This document shows positions 36,401 through 43,725 of a stretch of 64,000 bases of DNA, piece after piece. Source of the stretch: Bacteroidales bacterium. Its GTDB lineage: Bacteria; Bacteroidota; Bacteroidia; Bacteroidales; UBA932. The stretch covers positions 124,001 through 188,000 of the forward strand of contig JAKSJN010000004.1 in NCBI GenBank assembly GCA_024402135.1, given 5' to 3'. How positions within the stretch are numbered: the first letter of the stretch is position 1; each line of letters begins with the position of its first letter. The position numbers and the translations under genes are program-made. The notes under the pieces are model-generated. The model saw only the letters and a list, made by a program, of their open reading frames with translations, was not told the origin of the DNA and searched no databases.

Positions 36401-36968
36401 GGAGGAAAAGTTTGACGCGGTTGCCAATACGGTCCTTGAGCATATAGATATCCTTACGGACACTGCCAATGAGTTTTCTACCTTTGCAAAACTATATGCA
36501 GAGGAGCCGACCGACATCAATCTTGATGCGTTGCTCCAGGAGGAGAAGGCGATGTTTGACAACAAGGATAACATACGTTTCTCATATATGGGCCTTGATG
36601 GAGCCCACATCATGGGACCAAAGCCTCAGCTTACACGAGTCTTCGTGAATCTTCTGACAAATTCAGTCCAGGCCATTGAGATGTCTGGTGAAGACGGTGA
36701 GATCGGCCGAGGTACCATTCTCATATCCCTGCGCAACTCTGTGATGGATGGCTGGTATGATATCGTATTCGAAGACAGCGGTCCTGGCGTTTCTGCAGAG
36801 AACGTAGAGAAATTGTTTACACCAAACTTCACCACAAAGAGCAGCGGAGCCGGTATCGGTCTGGCAATCTGCCGAAGTATCCTTGAACGCTGTGGGGCGG
36901 AAATAAGCTATTCGCGTTCATTCGCTCTTGGCGGAGCATGCTTCACCATCCGCTATCCCAAGAACTAA
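33432..36968 (+). CDS. large multi-pass NtrY-like sensor histidine kinase
   Basis: A 1178-residue protein. Membrane segments: one near the N-terminus; a bundle of about six between residues 220 and 430; then about 455-660 outside; two more near 665-735; a second sensor loop (about 735-865); and a last segment near 870. HAMP (about 890-945) is followed by the dimerisation helix with His963 (RQVAHEIKNPLTPMK) and an ATPase domain with LLTNSVQAIE, FEDSGPGV and TTKSSGAGIGLAI. This order matches NtrY-type kinases, with an extra N-terminal membrane block. NtrY proteins pair with NtrX-like regulators, so the regulator at 28854 is the obvious candidate. A bidirectional terminator follows. Confidence 0.92.
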   Translation: MKILGKYKTLVPYFLVLLAILTLALSAVRPGVHGGYNNEAQHVGAIVEKRMAILDGYMDRAIKGNVSEWMDLDDLPDDMIIYRYFEDELQSWKNQFPVSNDDISTKMVFQRLVNPRVSLSSPLSDIDSKVRLINLGNDWYLAHSRDSLSCKVIGALLIQGGSMDFRRPGNLNRAFNLDMRFSVDQLSSTEGSPVFLGDTPVFKLLYRAMPQSGVGSPHMIWLSWLIFLAALLVAVAQKRTLRRATVCSAIMFLFTAGLYIWGRGVRFGMPLFSPLIYADGQVLYSLAAVLLIDMVIFFAVSALFLVRRSLYRRLLSSRKRKLAIALWSVGVIFFNLALLFYAHFIFQSIIRNSNIRLELYRLQELSGFTVIVYGSLLLLLMSLPMLVHLLGPAVKEFTGRHFNVFSALGRTILALFIAVYMVTISAVLGFRTEQDRLSLLANRLAMDRDLFAELQLRSIEPEIGQDAIIASLSVLPNSGTLILNRLVDNLMSGIAQNFDISVTVIPEDSRNPALFALIQERLSSGTPIYENSHIFYSAKSPGHPQYSGLFTYFNEKYGVSHVLLTLEPKSNREDRGYSSMMGITAPGRVSIPPHYSYARYADDVLISFRGRYTYPTRLSSELHRAIYENKVDHLKMDGYRHYVNHISDNEVVIISQAAVGMSYYAVAVAFLALVSFGLVSLPGAFRRRKSRKRGYFQSRITSVLMVSLILTLIAMATVSIYFVYSRNTANRNALMSDKITSIRAIVENSVRGVEDTRDLQSPEFREFLETASRMAGLDITVYAPDGKVFMSTTPDMFDMYRRSRVDEDAYKAIVYEHKGYHIDYVSLGRGHFHAMYAPVMNGDDDMVAIISSPYIDDHLDFETEAVIHMVTIFVLFIILLLFARLMINALSTRIFKPLNAMGLKMHDADIDTLETIDYDRKDEISTLVNAYNRMVGELQESSHKLAMAERDKAWTGMARQVAHEIKNPLTPMKLQMQRLMRLKQRNAPGWEEKFDAVANTVLEHIDILTDTANEFSTFAKLYAEEPTDINLDALLQEEKAMFDNKDNIRFSYMGLDGAHIMGPKPQLTRVFVNLLTNSVQAIEMSGEDGEIGRGTILISLRNSVMDGWYDIVFEDSGPGVSAENVEKLFTPNFTTKSSGAGIGLAICRSILERCGAEISYSRSFALGGACFTIRYPKN

Positions 36969-36973
36969 ATAAA

Positions 36974-37004
36974 AATAGGCTGACCAAACTGTGGTCAGCC
37001 TATT
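36974..37004. terminator. strong bidirectional terminator between kinase gene and der
   Basis: A 13-bp perfect stem (AATAGGCTGACCA / TGGTCAGCCTATT) with a 5-nt loop. On the minus strand it runs straight into TTTTTATTT. On the plus strand a T-run follows after a few bases. Confidence 0.93.
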
Positions 37005-37027
37005 ATATTGTTTTTCTCGCGAAGCGA

Positions 37028-37123
37028 ATCCGTATCAACGGATCGGCCGAGCCGTGACTTTTGCGTCAGCAAAAGTTGGAAAGGCGGAAAGGCCGTGGGG
37101 GTCGCAGGGGGAGTGTCTCCCCC
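37028..37123. repeat. cluster of small hairpins in the kinase-der gap
   Basis: Three perfect palindromes follow the terminator: ATCCGT/ACGGAT (37028-37043, 4-nt loop), ACTTTTGC/GCAAAAGT (37057-37076, 4-nt loop) and GGGGGA/TCCCCC (37107-37123, 5-nt loop). The sequence between is G-rich. Function unknown. Confidence 0.75.
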
Positions 37124-37146
37124 TTAATATAAGTGTCTCCCCCTTA
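37112..37146. repeat. tandem 15-bp repeat overlapping the der stop codon
   Basis: AGTGTCTCCCCCTTA occurs at 37112-37126 and 37132-37146, separated by ATATA. The last three bases of the second copy are the reverse complement of the der stop codon, so the copy abuts or contributed the gene end. Confidence 0.85.
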
Positions 37147-38454
37147 TTTCTGTCTGCAGTAAATCTGGACCGGACAGCCTGTGAGTTCGAAATTGTCTCG
37201 CAGCTGATTTTCGAGGAATCTCTTGTATGGATCGCGGATATACTGAGGAAGATTGCAGAAGAATGCAAAAGCAGGGAACTTTGTAGGCAGCTGGGTGATG
37301 TACTTCACCTTCACATACTTGCCCTTCCAAGAAGGTGGAGGGGTCATCTCTATGATCGGGAGGAGTACTTCGTTGAGCTGGTTTGTGCTTATCTTGCGTG
37401 AGTAGTTCTCACTTACCTTTGCTACCGCGTCGAGGACATCGAGAACTCTCTGCTTCTTGATTACTGAGGTGAAGATGATAGGAACATCATCGAATGGTGC
37501 GATCTTTTTCCTGAGGGTCTCCTCATAGTCACGCAATGTGTTGTTGTCCTTGATGAAAAGGTCCCACTTGTTCACGACGATCACGCAACCCTTGCGGTTC
37601 TTCTGGATCAGGTTGAAGATAGTCATGTCCTGGGCTTCCATTCCCTGGGTCGCGTCGATCATCAGAACGCAGATGTCAGCCTTTTCGATTGCACGGATGG
37701 AACGCATGACGGAGTAGAACTCCAGGTCTTCATGAACCTTTGCCTTGCGTCGGATTCCGGCAGTGTCCACGATCATGAACTCATGTCCGAACTTGTTGTA
37801 GTATGTGGAGATCGAATCTCTGGTGGTGCCGGCAACAGGTGTCACGATGTTTCTCTCCTCGCCGAGAAGGGCATTGGTAAGCGACGACTTGCCGACATTA
37901 GGCTTGCCGACGATGGTGATATGAGGCAGATCCGGGCGATCCATGTCTTCATTGGCGCTTTCCTTGGGAAGAACGCGTACAATCTCGTCCAGAAGGTCTC
38001 CTGTGCCGCCTCCGTTGGCCGCCGAGATGCTGTAGATCTCGCCGAGTCCGAGGGAATAGAACTGATAGGTGTCGAAGACCTTGTCTCCTGAGTCAACCTT
38101 GTTCACGCAGAGCACTACCGGCTTCTTGGAGCGGCGGAGTATGTCTGCAATCTCGTCATCATAGTCGGTGATGCCGGTTCCGGCCTCGACCATGAAAAGG
38201 ACGACATCAGACTCTTCGATCGCGATCTCTACCTGGCGTCGGATGGCGCTTTCGAAAACGTCATCAGAATTGGTCGTATAACCGCCGGTGTCGACAACGG
38301 AGAATTCAGTGCCGCACCATTCGCACTTTCCATAATGTCTGTCGCGGGTTACGCCGGCGGTGTCGTCGACGATGGCCTTGCGCATTCCCACAAGACGGTT
38401 GAACAGTGTTGATTTGCCGACATTCGGTCTTCCTACAATAGCTACCAGGCTCAT
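37144..38454 (-). CDS. der: ribosome biogenesis GTPase Der (EngA)
   Basis: A 436-residue double GTPase required for 50S assembly. The first G domain begins [18 protein letters not shown] with [12 protein letters not shown] and NKVDSGD. The second begins [18 protein letters not shown] with [19 protein letters not shown] and NKWDLF. The C-terminal KH-like domain (about 355-436) ends with the normal PVQIYCRQK. It is the last gene of the minus-strand ysxC-prs-small ORF-der unit, 3 bp after its neighbour. Confidence 0.97.
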   Translation of the reverse strand: MSLVAIVGRPNVGKSTLFNRLVGMRKAIVDDTAGVTRDRHYGKCEWCGTEFSVVDTGGYTTNSDDVFESAIRRQVEIAIEESDVVLFMVEAGTGITDYDDEIADILRRSKKPVVLCVNKVDSGDKVFDTYQFYSLGLGEIYSISAANGGGTGDLLDEIVRVLPKESANEDMDRPDLPHITIVGKPNVGKSSLTNALLGEERNIVTPVAGTTRDSISTYYNKFGHEFMIVDTAGIRRKAKVHEDLEFYSVMRSIRAIEKADICVLMIDATQGMEAQDMTIFNLIQKNRKGCVIVVNKWDLFIKDNNTLRDYEETLRKKIAPFDDVPIIFTSVIKKQRVLDVLDAVAKVSENYSRKISTNQLNEVLLPIIEMTPPPSWKGKYVKVKYITQLPTKFPAFAFFCNLPQYIRDPYKRFLENQLRDNFELTGCPVQIYCRQK

Positions 38455-38457
38455 ATC

Positions 38458-38718
38458 TTACTTCTCTTCTTTATATAACGCGCAGCCAACGCACTCCTCG
38501 GTATATTCCTGGGTGCAGTGGCTGTGCTTGACTGCGGGAGCCTTTCCATGAATCTCCCAATCTTCTTCTTTCATGCAGCGTATTCCCAGCTTGCGCATCT
38601 CCTTGTTTGACCCGACCTCGTACTGCGGAAACTCTCCGTTCTTTCGGAAGATGATGTTGAAACACATTCCGAATACGCACAGGCCGACTGCCAGGATGGC
38701 GATGAGGAACAGCTCCAT
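38458..38718 (-). CDS. small Cys-rich single-pass membrane protein, possibly NqrM/DUF539-like
   Basis: An 86-residue protein with one N-terminal membrane helix (about 3-24) containing Cys14 and Cys19, followed by a basic turn (RKNG) and the GSNKEMRKLGI stretch. A soluble tail carries Cys48, Cys68, Cys76 and Cys79 (ECVGC). The layout (short helix plus Cys-rich tail) resembles NqrM, the maturation factor of Na+-NADH:quinone reductase, but I cannot claim homology. It is conserved-looking, since it has tight operon spacing (3 bp to der, 10 bp to prs) and similar codon use. Confidence 0.72.
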   Translation of the reverse strand: MELFLIAILAVGLCVFGMCFNIIFRKNGEFPQYEVGSNKEMRKLGIRCMKEEDWEIHGKAPAVKHSHCTQEYTEECVGCALYKEEK

Positions 38719-38728
38719 GACGCGATTC

Positions 38729-39703
38729 CTACCTTACGAACTCCGGGCTGATAGGCTCGTAGTTGTATACCTTGTAGATGATGTTCGCGAATACCTCGGC
38801 AAGAGAAAGGATCTTGATCTTAGGGTCGTTCGCGAGCTCTGGGTGAGGGATGGAGTCAGTGATGATAACCTCCTTGAATACGGAGTTGTGGATGCGCTCG
38901 ATGGCACCTCCGGTAAGGAGACCGTGGCTTGCACATGCACGGACGCTTCTCGCTCCCTTCGACATGAGGACCTCGGCAGCCTTGCAGAGTGTGCCGGCGG
39001 TGTCGATCATGTCGTCAATGATGATGATGTCACGTCCCTCGACCTCACCGATGGCGGTGATTGAAGCTACAACGTTAGCCTTTTCACGAGTCTTGTGGCA
39101 TATGATCACAGGGCACTTGAGTGCCTTTGCGTATGAGTTGGCTCTCTTCGCACCACCCATGTCCGGAGCGGCGATCGAAAGGTTCTCGAGGCCAAGACCG
39201 GTGATGTATGGGATGAACACCTTGCTGGCGTAGAGACTGTCGACAGGAACGTCGAAGAAACCCTGGATCTGGTCAGCGTGGAGGTCGCATGCCATGATGC
39301 GGTCTACTCCTGCTGCACGGAGAAGGTTGGCGACGAGCTTGGCTCCGATCGATACTCTAGGCTTGTCCTTGCGGTCCTGACGCGCCCATCCGAAATATGG
39401 CATTACTGCAATTACCTTGTCTGCAGATGCTCTCTTGGCTGCGTCGATGCAGAGGAGGAGCTCCAGAAGGTTGTCTGCCGGTGGAACAGTCGACTGAAAG
39501 ATGAATACGGTAGCTCCGCGGACGCTGTCGATGAAAGCTGGCTGGAACTCGCCGTCGCTGAATGGAGTAACCTCAAGGTTTCCGAGGTTGAGTGCAGGCT
39601 CCCCATGGGCGGCCTGGATCTCATTCAACTTTTCAATTGCCTTTTTTGCGAAATCGACTGATGCCCTGCAGGCAAACAGTTCCATTCTGTGATCGTGGTA
39701 CAT
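38729..39703 (-). CDS. prs: ribose-phosphate pyrophosphokinase
   Basis: PRPP synthase supplies phosphoribosyl pyrophosphate for nucleotides, His and Trp. It is 324 residues from the first Met (318 from an alternative at 39685, MELFACRAS). Key blocks: PFSDGEFQPAF, YFGWARQDRKDKPR (ATP-binding flexible loop region), CDLHADQIQGFF, and the PRPP loop IIIIDDMIDTAGTL. It is cotranscribed with ysxC (3 bp gap). The start is ambiguous between the two Mets, with nothing in the sequence to decide. Confidence 0.95.
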   Translation of the reverse strand: MYHDHRMELFACRASVDFAKKAIEKLNEIQAAHGEPALNLGNLEVTPFSDGEFQPAFIDSVRGATVFIFQSTVPPADNLLELLLCIDAAKRASADKVIAVMPYFGWARQDRKDKPRVSIGAKLVANLLRAAGVDRIMACDLHADQIQGFFDVPVDSLYASKVFIPYITGLGLENLSIAAPDMGGAKRANSYAKALKCPVIICHKTREKANVVASITAIGEVEGRDIIIIDDMIDTAGTLCKAAEVLMSKGARSVRACASHGLLTGGAIERIHNSVFKEVIITDSIPHPELANDPKIKILSLAEVFANIIYKVYNYEPISPEFVR

Positions 39704-39706
39704 CGT

Positions 39707-40303
39707 TTATATTGATTTTAATATTTCCTCAATGTAGCTGAGTATCTCCTCCTTGCCCTTTCCGCTCTCGGCTGAGCTCGTGAGCATATGAGGCAGGTCC
39801 TCCCAGGTTTCAGACAGGATTTCCTTGTCTTTCTCGATCTGTCTGGCGAGGACGTTAGGTCCCTGCTTGTCACATTTCGTGAAGATGATCGCGAAAGGGA
39901 TTCCTTCCATGCCGAGCGTGTCGATGAAGTCAAGGTCGATCTTGCCGATATCATGACGTGAATCCACCAGTACGAACAACATTACGAGTTCCTCGGAGTT
40001 GCGGATGTAATCGTTGATGAGTGCTGCGAGTTCATCGCGGCCTTTCTGGTTCATCTTAGCGTATCCGTAACCGGGGAGGTCGACCAGATACCAGCTGTTG
40101 TTGATGCGGAAATGGTTGACGAGCTTCGTCTTGCCCGGAGTGGAGGATGTCATCGCCAGCTTCTTGTTGGCGCACAGCATGTTGATCAACGATGACTTGC
40201 CCACGTTGGAGCGGCCGATGAACGCGAACTCGGGCAACTTCTGCTCGGGTTTCTGCGATACTCGTGTGCTGCTTCCGGCGAACTTCGCTTCGGTGATCTT
40301 CAT
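39707..40303 (-). CDS. ysxC: ribosome biogenesis GTP-binding protein YsxC/EngB
   Basis: A 198-residue GTPase of 50S assembly. G1 is FIGRSNVGKSS, G2/G3 lies in SSTPGKTKLVNHF and LVDLPGYGYAK, and G4 is TKCD. It heads the minus-strand unit that ends with der, so two ribosome-assembly GTPases share one transcript. A consensus -7 box lies 20 bp upstream, and the gene diverges from xseA. Confidence 0.96.
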   Translation of the reverse strand: MKITEAKFAGSSTRVSQKPEQKLPEFAFIGRSNVGKSSLINMLCANKKLAMTSSTPGKTKLVNHFRINNSWYLVDLPGYGYAKMNQKGRDELAALINDYIRNSEELVMLFVLVDSRHDIGKIDLDFIDTLGMEGIPFAIIFTKCDKQGPNVLARQIEKDKEILSETWEDLPHMLTSSAESGKGKEEILSYIEEILKSI

Positions 40304-40322
40304 GTCTGAATCTTTGTGGATG

Positions 40323-40330
40323 CAAATATA
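40323..40330 (-). promoter_or_regulatory. -7 box of the ysxC-der operon
   Basis: The minus strand reads TATATTTG, matching TAnnTTTG, 20 bp before the ysxC start. No good -33 element at the standard spacing. Confidence 0.6.
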
Positions 40331-40352
40331 GCAATTCTCCCCAAAAAATTAG

Positions 40353-40360
40353 TAAATTTG
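40353..40360 (+). promoter_or_regulatory. -7 box of the xseA-glycogen-ribF operon
   Basis: TAAATTTG matches TAnnTTTG, 20 bp before the xseA start. It is the only consensus box found upstream of the 13-kb run of closely spaced genes to ribF. Confidence 0.6.
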
Positions 40361-40379
40361 CCAATAGAGACTCTTATTT

Positions 40380-41495
40380 ATGGAATGTGATTACATAGAT
40401 CTCCTGACCCTTCAGTCCAGCCTCCGGCAAGGACTGGAAGATATGTTCCCGGAACGTATCTGGGTCAAGGCTGAAATCAGCTCCATAAGCGTCAAGGCGA
40501 ACGGTCACTGCTATCTGGAATTGTCCCAGGACGGCCCGCGCGGCACGGTTGCGAAAGCCAGGGCTGTCATATGGCGGAATGTCTACGGAATGATAGATGC
40601 ATTCTTCCGTGAGGCTACAGGAGAAAGTCTCCGTTCCGGAATCAGCGTACTCCTCAGGGTACGTGTCAGCTACAGCGAACTGTATGGTCTGAGTTTGACC
40701 GTCGATCAGCTCGATCCAGACTTCACTCTTGGAGAACGTGAACTGCTGAAACGAAAGACCATCGCCCGTCTCGAAGAAGACGGAATGATGCAGCTCCAGA
40801 AACAGCTCAGCCTTCCTCTGCTGCCATACCGTCTGGCAATCGTGTCCGCAGAAGGAGCTGCCGGACTTGGCGATTTTCTGCGTCATCTCAACGAGAACCC
40901 ATACGGCTTTGCATTCCAGACGGACCTTTTCGAGGCTGCAATGCAGGGCGCGGACGCTCCGGCCTCTGTCATCGATGCCCTCGACAGGGTTGAAAGTTCA
41001 TCCGATCCATATGATGCGGTTCTGATCATGAGGGGCGGTGGCTCCGTGCTGGATCTCGACTGTTTCAATGACTACGATATGGCGGTGCGCATAGCGACAT
41101 GCAGCCTGCCTGTATTCACCGCCATAGGTCATGACCGTGACCATCATGTGGCCGATATGGTTGCATTCGACTTCGTGAAGACTCCGACGGCGCTCGCCGA
41201 CCGTTTCATCGACTGCTATATGGCAGAAGATGAGCGCATTTCATCATACATAACCCGTCTCCGGCTTGCCTTCATAAACAAGGTGGCCGCAATGGAATCC
41301 CGTGTCGCCCTGCTGGAATCCCGTATCAAGGGTGCGGACCCGCGCGGCATACTCGGACGTGGATTCTCCCTGATCGCAGATGACAAGGGTGTAGTTATGA
41401 AAAAAGCTGTCCAGGTGACTCCGGGAAGCATGATAGGGGTTATGTTCGCTGACGGCACGCTGGAGTGCAAGGTTGAAAAAGTAAAACTGAATTGA
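40380..41495 (+). CDS. xseA: exodeoxyribonuclease VII large subunit (short form)
   Basis: At 371 residues it is shorter than E. coli XseA (about 456). An N-terminal OB fold (about 1-100: RIWVKAEISSISVKANGHCYLEL) leads to the catalytic domain with LAIVSAEGAAGLGDF, LIMRGGGSVLDLDCF, AIGHDRDHHVADMVA and TPTALADRFI. The coiled-coil region is reduced, and the C-terminal ILGRGFSLI segment is present. It is followed after 5 bp by its partner xseB. It degrades single-stranded DNA from both ends. Confidence 0.95.
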   Translation: MECDYIDLLTLQSSLRQGLEDMFPERIWVKAEISSISVKANGHCYLELSQDGPRGTVAKARAVIWRNVYGMIDAFFREATGESLRSGISVLLRVRVSYSELYGLSLTVDQLDPDFTLGERELLKRKTIARLEEDGMMQLQKQLSLPLLPYRLAIVSAEGAAGLGDFLRHLNENPYGFAFQTDLFEAAMQGADAPASVIDALDRVESSSDPYDAVLIMRGGGSVLDLDCFNDYDMAVRIATCSLPVFTAIGHDRDHHVADMVAFDFVKTPTALADRFIDCYMAEDERISSYITRLRLAFINKVAAMESRVALLESRIKGADPRGILGRGFSLIADDKGVVMKKAVQVTPGSMIGVMFADGTLECKVEKVKLN

Positions 41496-41500
41496 GAAAT

Positions 41501-41689
41501 ATGGAAGAATTCGACTATGATAAGGCAATAGCGGCCCTGGAGGCCCTTGCCGCCAAGGTTGAGGATCCTTCGACCGGCCTTGGAGACATAGACGCATACG
41601 TAAAGGAAGCGGCCAGGCTGACAGAGCAGTGCCGTGCCTATCTGCGAGGTGTGCGTGCCCATATCGGCGAATCTTTCGAAAAAGCATGA
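41501..41689 (+). CDS. xseB: exodeoxyribonuclease VII small subunit
   Basis: About 62 residues from ATG 41501; a TTG at 41492 overlapping the xseA stop is the alternative. It is the usual helical hairpin: MEEFDYDKAIAALEALAAKVEDPSTGLGDIDAYVKEA (shown here by position, residues 1 onward). The key features are the FDYDKAIAALE start and the central Glu-Asp-Pro turn. The order xseA-xseB is standard. The last bases are 4 bp before glgB. Confidence 0.93.
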   Translation: MEEFDYDKAIAALEALAAKVEDPSTGLGDIDAYVKEAARLTEQCRAYLRGVRAHIGESFEKA

Positions 41690-41693
41690 TGCC

Positions 41694-43718
41694 ATGAGAA
41701 AAAAGATGATTTATAAGTCCGATCCGTATCTGTTTCCGTACAAGCGTGCGATAGACGAGAGACACAAGCGAATCATGGATTGCCGCAAAAGGTACCTCGA
41801 GGCCAGCGGTCAGAGTGAGGATGGCAAGCTCAGTGCTGCGGTCAACAACCATTTCTACTATGGTATGCACAGGACGGAGGATGGAGGCTGGGTGTTCCGC
41901 GAGTGGGCTCCCAACGCCACCAGGATATATCTTATCGGCGAGTTCAACAACTGGAAACGGACAGAGGGTTACGCGCTCAAACCAATCGGAGGCGGCAACT
42001 GGGAACTCAAGGTTCCTGGAATGTTCCTCCATCATGGGGAGCTCTACAAGCTCTTCATAGAATGGCCGGGAGGCGCTGCCGAACGGCTTCCTGCATACGC
42101 GGCCCGTTGTGTCCAGGATCCGGAATCAAAGGTCTTCTGTGCGCAGATATGGTCTCCAGGTGTGCAGTACGCCTGGAAGCACAAGAGCCCGTCGAAGCGG
42201 AGAACGCCGCTTATCTATGAGTGCCACATCGGCATGAGCGGAGAGAAGGAGGGCGTAAGCACATTCTCCGAATTCCGTCGCGACGTTCTTCCGAAGGTTG
42301 CTGAGCTTGGCTACAATGTATTGCAGATCATGGCTCTTCAAGAGCATCCTTATTATGGCTCATTCGGATATCAGGTCTCAAATTTCTTCGCTCTCAGCAG
42401 CCGTTTCGGCACCCCTGAAGAGTTCAAGGAACTGGTCGATGCCGCACATGCCAAGGGTATAGCGGTCATCATGGATATCGTGCATTCGCACATGGTGAAG
42501 AATGAGGCAGAGAGTCTCAGCAACTTCGATGGACGCGAGGATCTATACTTCTATCCGGGAGCGCAGGGACATCATCCTGCATGGGATTCCCGCTGCTTCG
42601 ACTACGGCAAGGACGAGACCAAATATTTCCTGCTCAGCAATGTGAAGTACTGGATGGAGGAGTACCACCTGGACGGTTTCCGCTTTGACGGAGTGACCAG
42701 CATGCTGTACTGGGACCATGGCCTTGGAAAGGACTTCGGCGACTATGAACTCTATTTTGACCAGGGTGTCGATGAGAATGCGGTGACCTATCTGGCACTT
42801 GCCAATATGCTTGTCCACGAACTCAATCCGGCAGCGATTACCATTGCCGAGGACGTGAGCGGAATGGCTGGACTTGCGGCTCCTTTCGAAAATGGAGGCG
42901 TAGGTTTCGATTTCCGAATGTCAATGGGTGTTGCCGACAACTGGATCAAGTGGATTAAGGAAAAGAAGGACGACGAATGGAGCATGGGACAGGTCTGGTG
43001 GGAACTTACCAACAAGCGTGAGGATGAGAAGACCATCAGCTATGCCGAGTGTCATGACCAGGCTCTCGTAGGTGACAAGACCCTGATCTTCCGCCTTATC
43101 GACAAGGAAATGTACTTCTCGATGAACAAGGGCTCCGACAGTCCTGTCGTCAACAGGGGAGTGGCTCTTCACAAGATGATACGTCTTGTGACCGCTGCGA
43201 CTGCAGGCAACGGATACCTGACATTCATGGGTAACGAGTTCGGCCATCCGGAGTGGATTGATTTTCCTCGTGAGGGGAATGACTGGTCGTACAAACATGC
43301 CCGCCGCCAGTGGTCTCTGGCCGAACCGGACTATCTCCGCTACCGCTATCTCCGCAACTTTGACGATGCGATGATACACCTTATCCGCAGGAATAACGTT
43401 TTAGTTTCAAAACCGGAGCTCATTGTTGCCGATGAAGAGAAGAAAGTGTTGATTTTCAAGCGTAGAAACTATATCTTTGCATTCAATTTTGACCCCGTAG
43501 CATCCTACACGGACTACGGTTTTGCTGCCACTGCCGGCTCTTACAGGCTGGTACTTGATTCGGATGAGGCCGAGTTCGACGGGTTCGGACGGCTCTCTCC
43601 GGGAGAAATACACTATACGATAAACCAGAAGTCTCCTAACGGTCCACAAGACCTGCAGGATACGCTTTTGCTTTATCTGCCGTGTAGGTGCGCTATGGTT
43701 TATGAGTTAGTTAAATAA
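41694..43718 (+). CDS. glgB: 1,4-alpha-glucan branching enzyme, eukaryote-like GH13 type
   Basis: GlgB makes alpha-1,6 branches in glycogen. It is about 674 residues from ATG 41694 (another ATG at 41706; an in-frame ATG at 41634 lies inside xseB and is unlikely). CBM48-like N-domain: WVFREWAPNATRIYLIGEFNNW. The GH13 barrel has MDIVHSHMVKNEAE, the nucleophile Asp in GFRFDGVTSM, the acid Glu in ITIAEDVSGM, and YAECHDQALVGDK. It resembles plant and animal branching enzymes (GH13_8) more than E. coli GlgB. It opens the glycogen part of the operon. Confidence 0.95.
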   Translation: MRKKMIYKSDPYLFPYKRAIDERHKRIMDCRKRYLEASGQSEDGKLSAAVNNHFYYGMHRTEDGGWVFREWAPNATRIYLIGEFNNWKRTEGYALKPIGGGNWELKVPGMFLHHGELYKLFIEWPGGAAERLPAYAARCVQDPESKVFCAQIWSPGVQYAWKHKSPSKRRTPLIYECHIGMSGEKEGVSTFSEFRRDVLPKVAELGYNVLQIMALQEHPYYGSFGYQVSNFFALSSRFGTPEEFKELVDAAHAKGIAVIMDIVHSHMVKNEAESLSNFDGREDLYFYPGAQGHHPAWDSRCFDYGKDETKYFLLSNVKYWMEEYHLDGFRFDGVTSMLYWDHGLGKDFGDYELYFDQGVDENAVTYLALANMLVHELNPAAITIAEDVSGMAGLAAPFENGGVGFDFRMSMGVADNWIKWIKEKKDDEWSMGQVWWELTNKREDEKTISYAECHDQALVGDKTLIFRLIDKEMYFSMNKGSDSPVVNRGVALHKMIRLVTAATAGNGYLTFMGNEFGHPEWIDFPREGNDWSYKHARRQWSLAEPDYLRYRYLRNFDDAMIHLIRRNNVLVSKPELIVADEEKKVLIFKRRNYIFAFNFDPVASYTDYGFAATAGSYRLVLDSDEAEFDGFGRLSPGEIHYTINQKSPNGPQDLQDTLLLYLPCRCAMVYELVK

Positions 43719-43725
43719 TAATTAT

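Noticed and set aside
41244..42035. A 263-codon minus-strand frame across xseA-xseB-glgB.
   Set aside because: It spans three genuine, tightly packed genes of the other strand and resembles nothing known.
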